NCBI RefSeq assembly: GCF_007678255.1
Contig: NZ_VEED01000001.1
Location: forward strand, 186,001-250,000
Length of the DNA: 64,000 nucleotides
Source: Bacillus sp. X1(2014)
Lineage (GTDB): Bacteria; Bacillota; Bacilli; Bacillales_B; DSM-18226
Direction of reading: 5' to 3'
Shown here piece by piece: positions 40,986-48,617 of the stretch. The notes beneath the pieces were generated by a model. The model was not told the origin of the DNA and made no database searches. It worked only from the letters and a program-made list of their open reading frames with translations. The position numbers and the translations under genes were made by a program. Numbering within the stretch: the stretch's first letter is position 1; the number at the start of each line of letters is the position of its first letter.

Positions 40986-42489
40986 ATTTATTTAATCTAT
41001 ATACCTTTCCAAACTTTTCATACAGATAATCAATTAAATATTTGGGATTAAGGCCCTCACCGGTAACATCCTGTAGGATTTCAAGCGGTTTTTTCATTTT
41101 ACCATATCGATGAATATTAGCTGTTAGCCATTCTTTAATCGGAATAAGGTTCCCTTCTTCTACTAATTGATTAAAGTTTGGAAGATCTTCGACCATTTTC
41201 TGCTTAAATTGGGCTGCATACATATACCCTAAGGCATAAGAAGGAAAGTACCCAAAGCTGCCTCCTGCCCAGTGGACATCCTGCAGTACACCCAATGCAT
41301 CATTTTCAGGACGAATACCTAAATATTCTTCATATTTATCATTCCATATCTTTGGTAGGTCCTTCACATCAATTTCATCATTAAATAACCCTTTTTCAAT
41401 TTCATAACGGATGATCACATGGAGCGGATATGTTAGTTCGTCCGCTTCAATTCTTATGAATGATGGTTTAGATTCATTAATTGCGCGATAAAAATCCTCA
41501 ATTTCCACTTGGTCAAATTGTCCAGTTGCATAGTCCTTCAGCAGCTGGTAATTATTTTTCCAAAATGAAAAGCTTCTTCCCAAAATATTCTCATAAAAAA
41601 GGGACTGCGACTCATGAATTCCCATAGAGGTTCCCGTGCAAAGCGGTGTACCAATTAAATATTTGGAAATATTCTGTTCATATAAAGCATGACCGCCTTC
41701 ATGTATCGTACCAAAAACGGCGGTCCGGAAGTCGTTTTCATTATAATTGGTGGTCACACGAACATCACCAGGGTTTAATCCTGTTGCAAAAGGATGAACC
41801 GTTTCATCCAGACGGCCTGCTTTAAAATTATAACCCATTTTTTCGAGAATTTTTAAACTCAGTTCACGTTGATTTTCCTTAGGGAATTTTTTAAACAGAA
41901 AGTCAGTTTTAGGTTTATGTGACGACTCTGAAATTTGTTTAACTAAAGGTACAATTTTCTCTCTTAGTTCACCAAACACTTGATCTAATACATTCATCGT
42001 CATGCCTGGCTCATACATATCTAATAATACGTCGTATTTATTTTTTTCATGTCCCCAGTAGCTAACGAACTTCTTAGTCATAGCAACCAGTTTTTCTAAG
42101 TAAGGACTAAACATCGAAAAATCCGAATGTTCTTTCGCTTCCTCCCAAACACTCTCGGCCTTAGATTGGAGAATGACAAACGCTTTATACTCTTCAGCGG
42201 GGATTCTTTTATTTCGTTCATATTCTTTTTTGCATTCGTCGAGAATTTTTCTAGTTCTTTCGGACAATGGCAGTTTTCCTAAATTTGCTATGTATGCTGC
42301 CATTTCCTCGGAGGTTGACATTTTAAATACTTCGGAGGAAAGCATTCCAATCACTTCAGACCGTTGCTCCACCCCTTGTTTCGGAGCCCCTGTCCTTAAA
42401 TCCCAATAAATTAATCCTAATGCTTCATTATATGCTGACATTTTTTTCACATATTCCATAAACTCTTTTTCTAGTAGTACCTTATTCAT
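40984..42489 (-). CDS. ypwA: Thermostable carboxypeptidase 1 (M32 family, YpwA)
   Basis: A zinc metallocarboxypeptidase of 501 aa, the exact length of B. subtilis YpwA, removing C-terminal residues from peptides in the cytosol. The metal motif is HEGGH at 263-267 with the glutamate in HESQSLFYEN downstream. DPRTG-type substrate residues and IRIEADELTYPLHVIIRYEIE, the family hallmark, are present. SD GAAGGGGG. Convergent with the ba3 operon and transcribed alone. Confidence 0.94.
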   Translation of the reverse strand: MNKVLLEKEFMEYVKKMSAYNEALGLIYWDLRTGAPKQGVEQRSEVIGMLSSEVFKMSTSEEMAAYIANLGKLPLSERTRKILDECKKEYERNKRIPAEEYKAFVILQSKAESVWEEAKEHSDFSMFSPYLEKLVAMTKKFVSYWGHEKNKYDVLLDMYEPGMTMNVLDQVFGELREKIVPLVKQISESSHKPKTDFLFKKFPKENQRELSLKILEKMGYNFKAGRLDETVHPFATGLNPGDVRVTTNYNENDFRTAVFGTIHEGGHALYEQNISKYLIGTPLCTGTSMGIHESQSLFYENILGRSFSFWKNNYQLLKDYATGQFDQVEIEDFYRAINESKPSFIRIEADELTYPLHVIIRYEIEKGLFNDEIDVKDLPKIWNDKYEEYLGIRPENDALGVLQDVHWAGGSFGYFPSYALGYMYAAQFKQKMVEDLPNFNQLVEEGNLIPIKEWLTANIHRYGKMKKPLEILQDVTGEGLNPKYLIDYLYEKFGKVYRLNK

Positions 42490-42569
42490 TCAATATCCCC
42501 CTTCAGATTCCCATTTAAATTTTAACACATTATTCAGAAAAATAGGTGAATGGCTGTTTCCATGGGAAT

Positions 42570-42598
42570 AAAAAAACAACAGAAAGAAATTCTGTTGT
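42570..42598 (-). terminator. Terminator downstream of the solitary DUF2249 gene
   Basis: ACAACAGAA / TTCTGTTGT, 9 bp, loop of 5, followed on the minus strand by TTTTTTTATT. It ends the transcript ~110 bases after the DUF2249 stop. The 42599-42705 segment shows no frame with an SD. Confidence 0.85.
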
Positions 42599-42705
42599 AA
42601 AATAGAAATATAGGGAAAAGAGGATGAATCCTGGAAAATAAATAGATTGGAAAATTTAGTGATGGTTAAGTAAACCAAGATTAATTGAATTAAATTTTAA
42701 TGGAA

Positions 42706-42939
42706 TTACTTTTTAGCAATAGCTACCCTCCAAGTTTCTGGACCTTCTTCAAGGTACTCCCAAGAAAATTGCTCCGGTCTTTCCATCATGAATTGATACA
42801 ATAATGGTCTTGGATCATGGTCATTGACAATCATCATAGTTTCACCAGATGCTAGTTCGTCAAAGCCATTAAAAATGGTAGGATGTTTCTCGCGTGGCGG
42901 GAAGTCTGGTACATTGATAACTTTTGCGTATGTTTGCAT
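42706..42939 (-). CDS. DUF2249 domain protein under a Crp/Fnr-type promoter
   Basis: 77 aa from ATG 42939, behind AGGAGTG; the frame is open further upstream but only across the promoter. The DUF2249 core reads VPDFPPREKHPTIFNGFDEL, GETMMIVNDHDPRPLLYQF and FSWEYLEEGPETWRVAI. The NDHDPRPLLYQ block is the family hallmark, with similarity to the TusA-like/SirA fold. DUF2249 proteins cluster with NO and nitrite metabolism genes; their reaction is unknown. This copy is separate from the pair at 46543-47001 but shares the operator type. Confidence 0.85.
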   Translation of the reverse strand: MQTYAKVINVPDFPPREKHPTIFNGFDELASGETMMIVNDHDPRPLLYQFMMERPEQFSWEYLEEGPETWRVAIAKK

Positions 42940-42975
42940 TATTATCACTCCTATTATTTTGTTAACTTCTCTTTT

Positions 42976-43018
42976 ATTATATTGAAACCTGTATGAAAAC
43001 TTAGTGAGAGGTATCACA
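42976..43018 (-). promoter_or_regulatory. Crp/Fnr-activated promoter of the DUF2249 gene
   Basis: Site AGTGA-GAGGTA-TCACA (43003-43018) matches TGTGA-N6-TCACA at 9 of 10 positions. On the minus strand a perfect TATAAT (42981-42976) begins 29.5 bp from the centre of the site, which places the site at -41.5, the class II activator position. No good -35 hexamer is present, as expected for an activator-dependent promoter. Confidence 0.75.
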
Positions 43019-43054
43019 CCAAAAACATGATTTTGCTTATACGGGGGGATGACA

Positions 43055-43201
43055 ATGAAGGAACTCATTGGAAAGTGCACATGCTGTAGTAAAGAAATCT
43101 ATTGTTTGGATGGTTTTTTTAACGGGATCCATACAGAAGAGAAAGAGCTCTATTGTTTTGAGTGTTTTGAGAAAAAGAGCAAAGAAAATCCGCAAAGCTG
43201 A
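43055..43201 (+). CDS. 48-aa CxxC zinc-finger-like protein
   Basis: ATG 43055 behind a strong GGGGGG purine box opens 48 codons: MKELIGKCTCCSKEIYC, then a hydrophobic middle (LDGFFNGIHTEE) and LYCFECFEKKSKE. Two Cys-x2-Cys pairs 27 residues apart look like a treble-clef or LIM-like zinc site. It is divergent from the DUF2249 gene, shares the 115-bp gap with the Crp/Fnr-type operator, and converges on the NO reductase. No family recognised; the position suggests an accessory role in NO or iron-sulfur stress. Confidence 0.62.
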   Translation: MKELIGKCTCCSKEIYCLDGFFNGIHTEEKELYCFECFEKKSKENPQS

Positions 43202-43217
43202 CCTTTGCGGATCTTTT
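43188..43217. terminator. Bidirectional terminator between the zinc protein and the NO reductase
   Basis: ATCCGCAAAG / CTTTGCGGAT, 10 bp, 5-base loop that contains the stop of the small gene. CTTTT follows on the plus side and TTTTCTTTG on the minus side. Confidence 0.88.
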
Positions 43218-43221
43218 ACTA

Positions 43222-45585
43222 TTAATCTTCATCCATAGATAAATCCTTAACTGGAAGTTTTTCTCCTTCTTTGTGGGTTGGCTTCCGTAAATTAAAGAGT
43301 GCTTTAATACAGAATACTAACAATATTACTACACCAATTAAGAAAATGGTGTCAGGCACCGCGCGCCAAGTTAATAATGATTCAACAATATCCTTTTGTA
43401 GGAAAGATGCTGAACGAGAAGCAGCATATCCATGATTAAATGCTTCTTTAATTTGGATGAAACCAACTGGAAGTAATGATAGGAATACCATTCCTGCAAG
43501 TCCAACGTTTAACAGGATACAGCTGATTTTAATCCATTTATCATTCCATGCTTCTGGTTTCACAATGTTTCTTAATGAATAAAGGAGTACTGCACATGCG
43601 AACATACCGTACACACCCATCATCGAACCATGGCCGTGTGCTGGGGTTAAGAATTGTCCGTGTTCGAAATAGCTGACTGCAGGTAAGTTAATTAAGAATC
43701 CAAGCACACCTGCACCAAATAAGTTCCAAATGGCAACTGAGATTAAGAACCAGAATGTTCCTTTGTAAGGGAAATTCACTCCACCCTCACGCATCATTTT
43801 GTATTGCTCATATGCTTCAAGGATTAACAATGTTAACGGAATAACTTCTAATGCAGAGAAGACAGCGCCAAGAGACAGCCAAATTTCTGCAGAACCATTG
43901 TAGTAATAATGGTGTCCGATTCCGATTACCCCACTGCCCAAGAGCAGGATCAATTGGAAATAAAGTTGTCTTACGGTAGATTTTTTCGTTACTAGCCCAA
44001 GTTGAACTAATAAGAAACCAATAACTACAACTGCAAACACTTCAAAAATACCTTCTACCCATAAGTGGATAATCCACCAGCGCCAGTAATCGGCAAATGT
44101 AAAGCTGGTTCCTGGGTTGATGAATAAGGCAAAAATATAGAAAGCTGGTACAGCAATAGCTGAGTAGAATAATAGGTGAATCAATCCGCCTTTATCTGTT
44201 TCTCGCTTAAGACCTGCCCTAACTCCTCGATAAACGATAAACAGCCAGATAAGCATCCCAACAATAAGTATAAGCTGCCAAACACGCCCTAGTTCAATAT
44301 ATTCCCAACCTGTATGACCAAATAAGAACCACTTGTTTCCTAAATAACCATTTGCACCAAGCCATTCTCCAACCATACTACCGGCAACAAGAACAACCAA
44401 TGCCCAAAATAAAATATCTACTAATAGACCTTGTTTCTTAGGTTCATATCCGCCAACAAGCGGTGCAACATAGATTCCCATTCCAAGCCATGCTGTTGCA
44501 ATCCAGAAGATAGCCAGCTGCAAGTGGTAACCTTTTGAAATATTAAATGGAAGAATATCATGAATCCACTTCATTCCGAAGAAGCTATCTGGTTCGATAT
44601 AATAGTGAGCAAGTAAGGCCCCAAACATACACTGTACAAAGAATAAAGCAGCAACAATCACAAAGTATTTCCCTGTTTTCACTTGTGAGCTTGTTACTGG
44701 CATTTTCCGTAGATCAATACGTGGAAAATTACCTTCCTTATACGCTTCCTGCATACCAAAATTATAACGGTAGAACACAAACAGGATAATTCCTACCATT
44801 AATACAAATAATGTAATGCTGGCCCCGCTCCACCAAACTGCTGAAAAGGATAATTGGTTGCCCGCGTCTTCATAATATGGCCAATTATTCGTATAAGTAA
44901 TTTTATCACCTTCACGGACTGTACTCGAAAGCCAGGCAGTCCAGAAGAAGAAATCTGATATTTGAGTGATTTGGTCGCCTGATGCAACATAAGCACGATT
45001 TGTTTTAGGCATGTCGCCTTCTTTAATTAGGTTTGGCTTTAATCCCCAGCCGTCACCTTTAGTGAATACCTCTTTATAGTACTCTCTAACTCTTTCAAGT
45101 CCAAACGCCTGTGCATTTGTTAACTTCATTGTATCGCTGCTTGAGTCATAACGGTTTTTCCGCATTTCTTTGATTACTTTATTTTTAATTACTGATTTTT
45201 CATCATCATTTAAAGAAGCAAAGTCTTTACTATATTGTTCATTTGCCTTAAAGTCTTGCATTCCCTCTGTATATAGCTTTAATGCTTCCGCCGTATAGTC
45301 AGGACCCATATATGAACCGTGGCCTAAAACGGTACCATAATCCATTAATCCATACTTCTGAAAAACGGCCTGTCCACCCATAATGGAATCCTTTGTAAAT
45401 AGAACTTCACCTTTTTCATTGGTTACTTCGACTGGTCTTGGTGCCTGTTCTTTAAAAATCCAATACCCCCCAACTAGTAAAACAGTGAAGCTGAGTAATA
45501 TCGTGATCACTAATATTGATTTCAGTAATGCATTTTTATTCGTCTTCACCACTTTTTTTGGTGGTATTCCTCGTTGTATTTCCAT
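43222..45585 (-). CDS. norZ: Quinol-dependent nitric-oxide reductase (qNOR)
   Basis: Reduces two NO to N2O with electrons from the quinol pool. The 787-aa single-subunit form begins with one membrane helix and a ~200-aa extracytoplasmic domain fused to a 12-helix NorB core. The heme/FeB ligands are seen in SKGYHLQLAIFW, WWIIHLWVEGIFEVF (His and the essential Glu), GIGHHYYY and LTPAHGHGSMMGVYG. No cytochrome c motif is present, so electrons come from quinol. Upstream lie Crp/Fnr-type and Fur-like sites shared with the divergent regulator. Confidence 0.94.
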   Translation of the reverse strand: MEIQRGIPPKKVVKTNKNALLKSILVITILLSFTVLLVGGYWIFKEQAPRPVEVTNEKGEVLFTKDSIMGGQAVFQKYGLMDYGTVLGHGSYMGPDYTAEALKLYTEGMQDFKANEQYSKDFASLNDDEKSVIKNKVIKEMRKNRYDSSSDTMKLTNAQAFGLERVREYYKEVFTKGDGWGLKPNLIKEGDMPKTNRAYVASGDQITQISDFFFWTAWLSSTVREGDKITYTNNWPYYEDAGNQLSFSAVWWSGASITLFVLMVGIILFVFYRYNFGMQEAYKEGNFPRIDLRKMPVTSSQVKTGKYFVIVAALFFVQCMFGALLAHYYIEPDSFFGMKWIHDILPFNISKGYHLQLAIFWIATAWLGMGIYVAPLVGGYEPKKQGLLVDILFWALVVLVAGSMVGEWLGANGYLGNKWFLFGHTGWEYIELGRVWQLILIVGMLIWLFIVYRGVRAGLKRETDKGGLIHLLFYSAIAVPAFYIFALFINPGTSFTFADYWRWWIIHLWVEGIFEVFAVVVIGFLLVQLGLVTKKSTVRQLYFQLILLLGSGVIGIGHHYYYNGSAEIWLSLGAVFSALEVIPLTLLILEAYEQYKMMREGGVNFPYKGTFWFLISVAIWNLFGAGVLGFLINLPAVSYFEHGQFLTPAHGHGSMMGVYGMFACAVLLYSLRNIVKPEAWNDKWIKISCILLNVGLAGMVFLSLLPVGFIQIKEAFNHGYAASRSASFLQKDIVESLLTWRAVPDTIFLIGVVILLVFCIKALFNLRKPTHKEGEKLPVKDLSMDED

Positions 45586-45620
45586 AACCCTTCATCCTTT
45601 CATGTTTCAATACCTTTCGT

Positions 45621-45686
45621 ATTGTAACTTTCACAAGTTTGACACAAAGTGAACCATTTCATTGTTTTCCTGTGATATTTCCCACA
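45621..45686 (-). promoter_or_regulatory. Putative Crp/Fnr-type control region of the NO reductase gene
   Basis: TGTGA-TATTTC-CCACA (45671-45686) matches the consensus in 9 of 10 positions. A weaker site, AGTGA-ACCATT-TCATT (45648-45663), has its centre exactly 29.5 bp from a TACAAT -10 (minus strand, 45626-45621). The strong site further upstream could aid activation or serve the divergent gene. Confidence 0.5.
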
Positions 45687-45698
45687 CACCTGTTTAAC

Positions 45699-45713
45699 TG
45701 AGAATAATTTTCA
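45699..45713. promoter_or_regulatory. Fur-box-like palindrome between norZ and the regulator gene
   Basis: TGAGAATAATTTTCA matches TGATAAT-N-ATTATCA at 13 of 15 positions with the two mismatches placed symmetrically. Both genes encode or control heme/iron proteins, so iron input is reasonable but unproven. Confidence 0.4.
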
Positions 45714-45728
45714 TAAAAACTAGCTAAC

Positions 45729-45771
45729 TATGATGGAGGTCACATTATGACAGGTAAAACATTGATACAAT
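45729..45771 (+). promoter_or_regulatory. Crp/Fnr-type promoter of the regulator-DUF2249 operon
   Basis: TATGA-TGGAGG-TCACA (45729-45744) matches TGTGA-N6-TCACA at 9 of 10 positions. TACAAT at 45766-45771 begins 29.5 bp from its centre, again the -41.5 geometry. If the first gene's product binds here, the operon is autoregulated. Confidence 0.65.
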
Positions 45772-45809
45772 CTAACTAAATCATATTTACTAATACGAAG
45801 GTGATGTTA

Positions 45810-46502
45810 ATGAGGCAAGAGGACATAATTAAAAGATTATCTGTTGTCCCTATCTTTAAAGAACTGTCAGCAGAAGAACTAGAGCCAATCGTAAAGATTG
45901 CACAAACTCGTTTTTATAAACAAAAGATGTATGTTTTTATGCAGGAGGATCCACTTGACCGAGTCTTTTTTATTCATAGTGGGAAGATTAAGATTTGCAA
46001 AACAGACTTATCAGGTAAAGAACAACTAATTTCCGTCCTTGAGCCTGGCGAAATGTTTCCACATGCAGGATTTTTCAGAAAGGGAAATTTTCCAGCCCAT
46101 GCTGAAGTAATGGATGAGGCTAACCTTATTATCATTCCGATTGATATGTTTGAAGAAATCCTTATTACCTACCCAGAGCTTTGCATTAAACTCTTTAAAG
46201 TATTGGGGGAAAAAATAGTAGATTTGCAAGGAAGATTAGAAGCACAAGTACTCCATAATACTTTTGAACAAATTATTTTACTACTAATTAGACTTTGTAA
46301 ATCTAATGGCGAAATGGTTGATGGTCGTTATAGACTCACCACACAGTTCACCAATCGTGAATTAGCTAATATGATTGGTACTTCAAGAGAAACGGTAAGT
46401 AGAACTATTAATCAAGTGAAAAAGAAAAACTTTATTACGCTTGATGAAGAAGGTTTTTATCTAATCGACCGGGAAGCACTTCAACAGGAATTGTTCTATT
46501 AA
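45810..46502 (+). CDS. Crp/Fnr-family transcriptional regulator (first paralogue)
   Basis: 230 aa from ATG 45810, six bases after AAGGTG. An N-terminal cyclic-nucleotide-type beta barrel (about 20-110), a dimer helix, and a C-terminal winged helix with NRELANMIGTSRETVSRTI. The recognition helix carries Arg-Glu-x-x-x-Arg as in Crp and should read TGTGA. The Cys cluster of Fnr is absent at both ends (only three scattered Cys), so an Fe-S oxygen sensor is unlikely. The effector (NO-heme, metabolite, none) is unknown. It leads an operon of five genes. Confidence 0.88.
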   Translation: MRQEDIIKRLSVVPIFKELSAEELEPIVKIAQTRFYKQKMYVFMQEDPLDRVFFIHSGKIKICKTDLSGKEQLISVLEPGEMFPHAGFFRKGNFPAHAEVMDEANLIIIPIDMFEEILITYPELCIKLFKVLGEKIVDLQGRLEAQVLHNTFEQIILLLIRLCKSNGEMVDGRYRLTTQFTNRELANMIGTSRETVSRTINQVKKKNFITLDEEGFYLIDREALQQELFY

Positions 46503-46542
46503 TAAATTGATCTCGATTATATAAAAAGGAGTTGTAAATACA

Positions 46543-46776
46543 ATGGAGCGGAGAATTATTGAACTAGATGTACGAGAAGATTTAAAGAATAAAATTGAAC
46601 CCTTCCAAAAAATTATGGAGGCAATTAAGGAGTTAAAGGGAAATGATATTTTTATCCTTCATGCCCCCTTTAAACCTGTACCACTCTTCACGGTATTAAA
46701 AGCAAAAGGCTTCACCCACGAGGAGAAAGAAATTGATAAGAAGCATTGGAAAGTAACTTTCACAAAGAAAGCTTAA
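46543..46776 (+). CDS. DUF2249 domain protein
   Basis: 77 aa; SD AAGGAG. Family blocks: RIIELDVREDLKNKIEPFQKIMEAI, DIFILHAPFKPVPLFTVLKAKGF and HWKVTFTK. The middle block replaces NDHDPRPL with HAPFKPVPL, so this copy belongs to a different DUF2249 subgroup from the one at 42706. Fold expectation: TusA-like alpha/beta sandwich. It is the second gene of the regulator operon, 40 bases after it. Confidence 0.85.
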   Translation: MERRIIELDVREDLKNKIEPFQKIMEAIKELKGNDIFILHAPFKPVPLFTVLKAKGFTHEEKEIDKKHWKVTFTKKA

Positions 46777-46794
46777 GGAAGAAGGGGAAATAGT

Positions 46795-47001
46795 ATGATT
46801 TTAGATAATCGCGGTTTAGAACCGCCACAACCAATGATGAGAACCTTAGCTGCCTTGGAAACACTAGGAGAAAATGAAACATTAACAATCATAAATGATA
46901 GAAGACCCATGTTTCTTTATGAGCAACTTGAGGAATTGGGTTATCAACAACGAACAGAACAACAAAGTGACGGAAGTTTTAAAATTGAAATCTTCCGGTA
47001 A
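46795..47001 (+). CDS. DUF2249 domain protein, short form
   Basis: 68 aa; starts 19 bases after the previous DUF2249 gene. It shows LDNRGLEPPQPMMRTLAALETL and ETLTIINDRRPMFLYEQLEELGY. The NDRRPMFLYEQLEELG block parallels NDHDPRPLLYQFM of the gene at 42706, so the two are closer relatives than the adjacent pair. Two unlike DUF2249 proteins in tandem suggest a heteromeric or two-step role in handling a small molecule or metal. Confidence 0.85.
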   Translation: MILDNRGLEPPQPMMRTLAALETLGENETLTIINDRRPMFLYEQLEELGYQQRTEQQSDGSFKIEIFR

Positions 47002-47016
47002 GCGGGGTGAATGATC

Positions 47017-48261
47017 ATGCTTCCTCAAAATTTGGGAAGTGAAACAAATATTAAACTTCCATTTTCATTTATTTTGTTTAGTTTAATTGCATTAGTAGGT
47101 TCACAAATTTTACTATTAATCAATGGTCAATTAATGACTTCAGGGAATTTTAGAATTCCTGTCATCTGGTCTTCAGCCCATTTATTAGTTTTAGGCTGGT
47201 CATTAATGGCGGCCATGGGATCTATGTATCAATTGGTACCAGTTGCTTTCCTAACTAAAATATGGAATGAAAAATTCGGGTTTATTCAATTCTTCGTAAC
47301 AGCCATGGGAATTGTTTCATTTTCAGGGATGTTATATTGGTCGCCGCAAAATGCGATGCTGCCTGGCATCCTCATGCTGCTTGGGATCTTAATGTTCTTA
47401 TTCCAAATGTTTATGACCCTTAAATCACAAGCAAAGCCAACTATTCTTACTGCTTTTGTAGGTTCAGCGCTAGTTTGTTTATTCATTACCATTTCCTTAG
47501 GGATTACCCTAATATATTGCTTAAAAACGGGTTTTGCTGGTGAATATTATCAATCCATCTTTAAAGCTCATTTGCTAATGGGGATTACGGGCTGGTTTAC
47601 ACTATTAATTTTCGGATTCTCTTACAAGATGGTGCCGATGTTTTCCTTATCCCATGGTTTTCCGATGGTCCAAGCAAAATATGTATTTGCGTTTTATATT
47701 TCTGGTCTTGTCCTATCACTGATTGCATTCTTTACCAATAATAGTCTGCTATTGAAAATAGGATTCTTTTTACTCTTCGTTGGTTTTACTATTTTTAGCT
47801 GGCATATTAGCCTTATTATCAAAAAACGATTAAAAAAAACGTTAGATAAACCATTTACGTTTGCGCTAGTTGCGATTGGATTAGGAAATTTGATTCATTT
47901 GGCTGCATTTATCATGCTGTGGAATCACCAATTCACGAGCCTTATAGGAGCACTTGTTTACGCCTATTTATTACTCTGGGTCGTCTTAAGTATTGTTAGT
48001 TATTTATATAAAATCGTTCCATTTCTATGGTGGACCTATAAATATAGTAAGGAAATAGGAAAAAGCAAGGTCCCTTCTTTAAAAGAATTGATGAATGAAA
48101 AAATTGTTACCCCCTTGTTTTCAATATTTATTTTTGCGATTCTGGCTGTCTTTTGTGCCTTAACTTTTCATATAACTGTTCTGTTTAATGTCGGTCAGAC
48201 CATCCTGTCGATTGTATTTATTATTATTGCATTCAGTATCCTTCGAGTTTTAAAAAAATAA
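47017..48261 (+). CDS. Heme-copper-oxidase-like (NnrS/NorB-type) membrane protein
   Basis: About 414 aa with some 12 membrane helices. Two repeated motifs resemble heme-bearing helices of the oxidase/NO-reductase superfamily: SSAHLLVLGWSLMAAMGSMYQLVPVAF and KAHLLMGITGWFTLLIFGFSYKMVPMF, each with a His and a Gly-x6-Tyr-x3-Pro pattern. The full set of CuB/FeB histidines is missing, so enzyme activity like CbaA is unlikely. Similar proteins (NnrS-like) accompany NO metabolism and may bind heme. ATG 47017 has better spacing than ATG 47011. Confidence 0.72.
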   Translation: MLPQNLGSETNIKLPFSFILFSLIALVGSQILLLINGQLMTSGNFRIPVIWSSAHLLVLGWSLMAAMGSMYQLVPVAFLTKIWNEKFGFIQFFVTAMGIVSFSGMLYWSPQNAMLPGILMLLGILMFLFQMFMTLKSQAKPTILTAFVGSALVCLFITISLGITLIYCLKTGFAGEYYQSIFKAHLLMGITGWFTLLIFGFSYKMVPMFSLSHGFPMVQAKYVFAFYISGLVLSLIAFFTNNSLLLKIGFFLLFVGFTIFSWHISLIIKKRLKKTLDKPFTFALVAIGLGNLIHLAAFIMLWNHQFTSLIGALVYAYLLLWVVLSIVSYLYKIVPFLWWTYKYSKEIGKSKVPSLKELMNEKIVTPLFSIFIFAILAVFCALTFHITVLFNVGQTILSIVFIIIAFSILRVLKK

Positions 48262-48274
48262 TGAGGTGTTTATG

Positions 48275-48574
48275 ATGAATATCAAAGAAAAAATTATTAG
48301 TGCGTTAAAAAGTGTTAACGATCCTGAGCTTAACATAAATGTAGTCGACCTCGGCTTAATTTATAATATTGAGATTACAGGATCAAATGATGTTACGATT
48401 ACGATGACGTTAACTACACCAGGCTGCCCTCTCCATGACAGCATAACAAGCGGGGTGCGTTATAGTGTTGAAGGGATTGAAGAAACAAATAAAGTAGATG
48501 TTAATCTGGTTTGGGAACCAGCATGGTCTCCAGATAAAATGACCCCTGAAGGACTCAAATTATTAGGCAGGTAA
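48275..48574 (+). CDS. DUF59/MIP18-family iron-sulfur assembly factor
   Basis: 99 aa from ATG 48275, six bases after GAGGTG. Family marks: INDPELNINVVDLGLIYNI-type N-terminus, TMTLTTPGCPLHDSI with the conserved cysteine, and WEPAWSPDKMTPEG at the end. Related PaaD/SufT proteins assist maturation of Fe-S enzymes. As the last gene of the NO-linked operon it may repair Fe-S clusters damaged by NO, possibly including Hcp; that link is inference. Confidence 0.85.
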   Translation: MNIKEKIISALKSVNDPELNINVVDLGLIYNIEITGSNDVTITMTLTTPGCPLHDSITSGVRYSVEGIEETNKVDVNLVWEPAWSPDKMTPEGLKLLGR

Positions 48575-48580
48575 TATATG

Positions 48581-48616
48581 AAAACGGAAGCACCCTTTAC
48601 GGTGCTTCCGTTTTTT
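48581..48616. terminator. Strong bidirectional terminator
   Basis: AAAACGGAAGCACC pairs with GGTGCTTCCGTTTT (14 bp, 6-base loop), followed by TTATTA on the plus side. It ends both the NO-linked operon and ypvA. Confidence 0.93.
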
Positions 48617-48617
48617 A

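Noticed and set aside
42490..42678. 62-codon minus-strand frame upstream of ypwA
   Set aside because: It covers the terminator at 42570-42598, lacks an SD, and reads as low-complexity Phe/Ser sequence.
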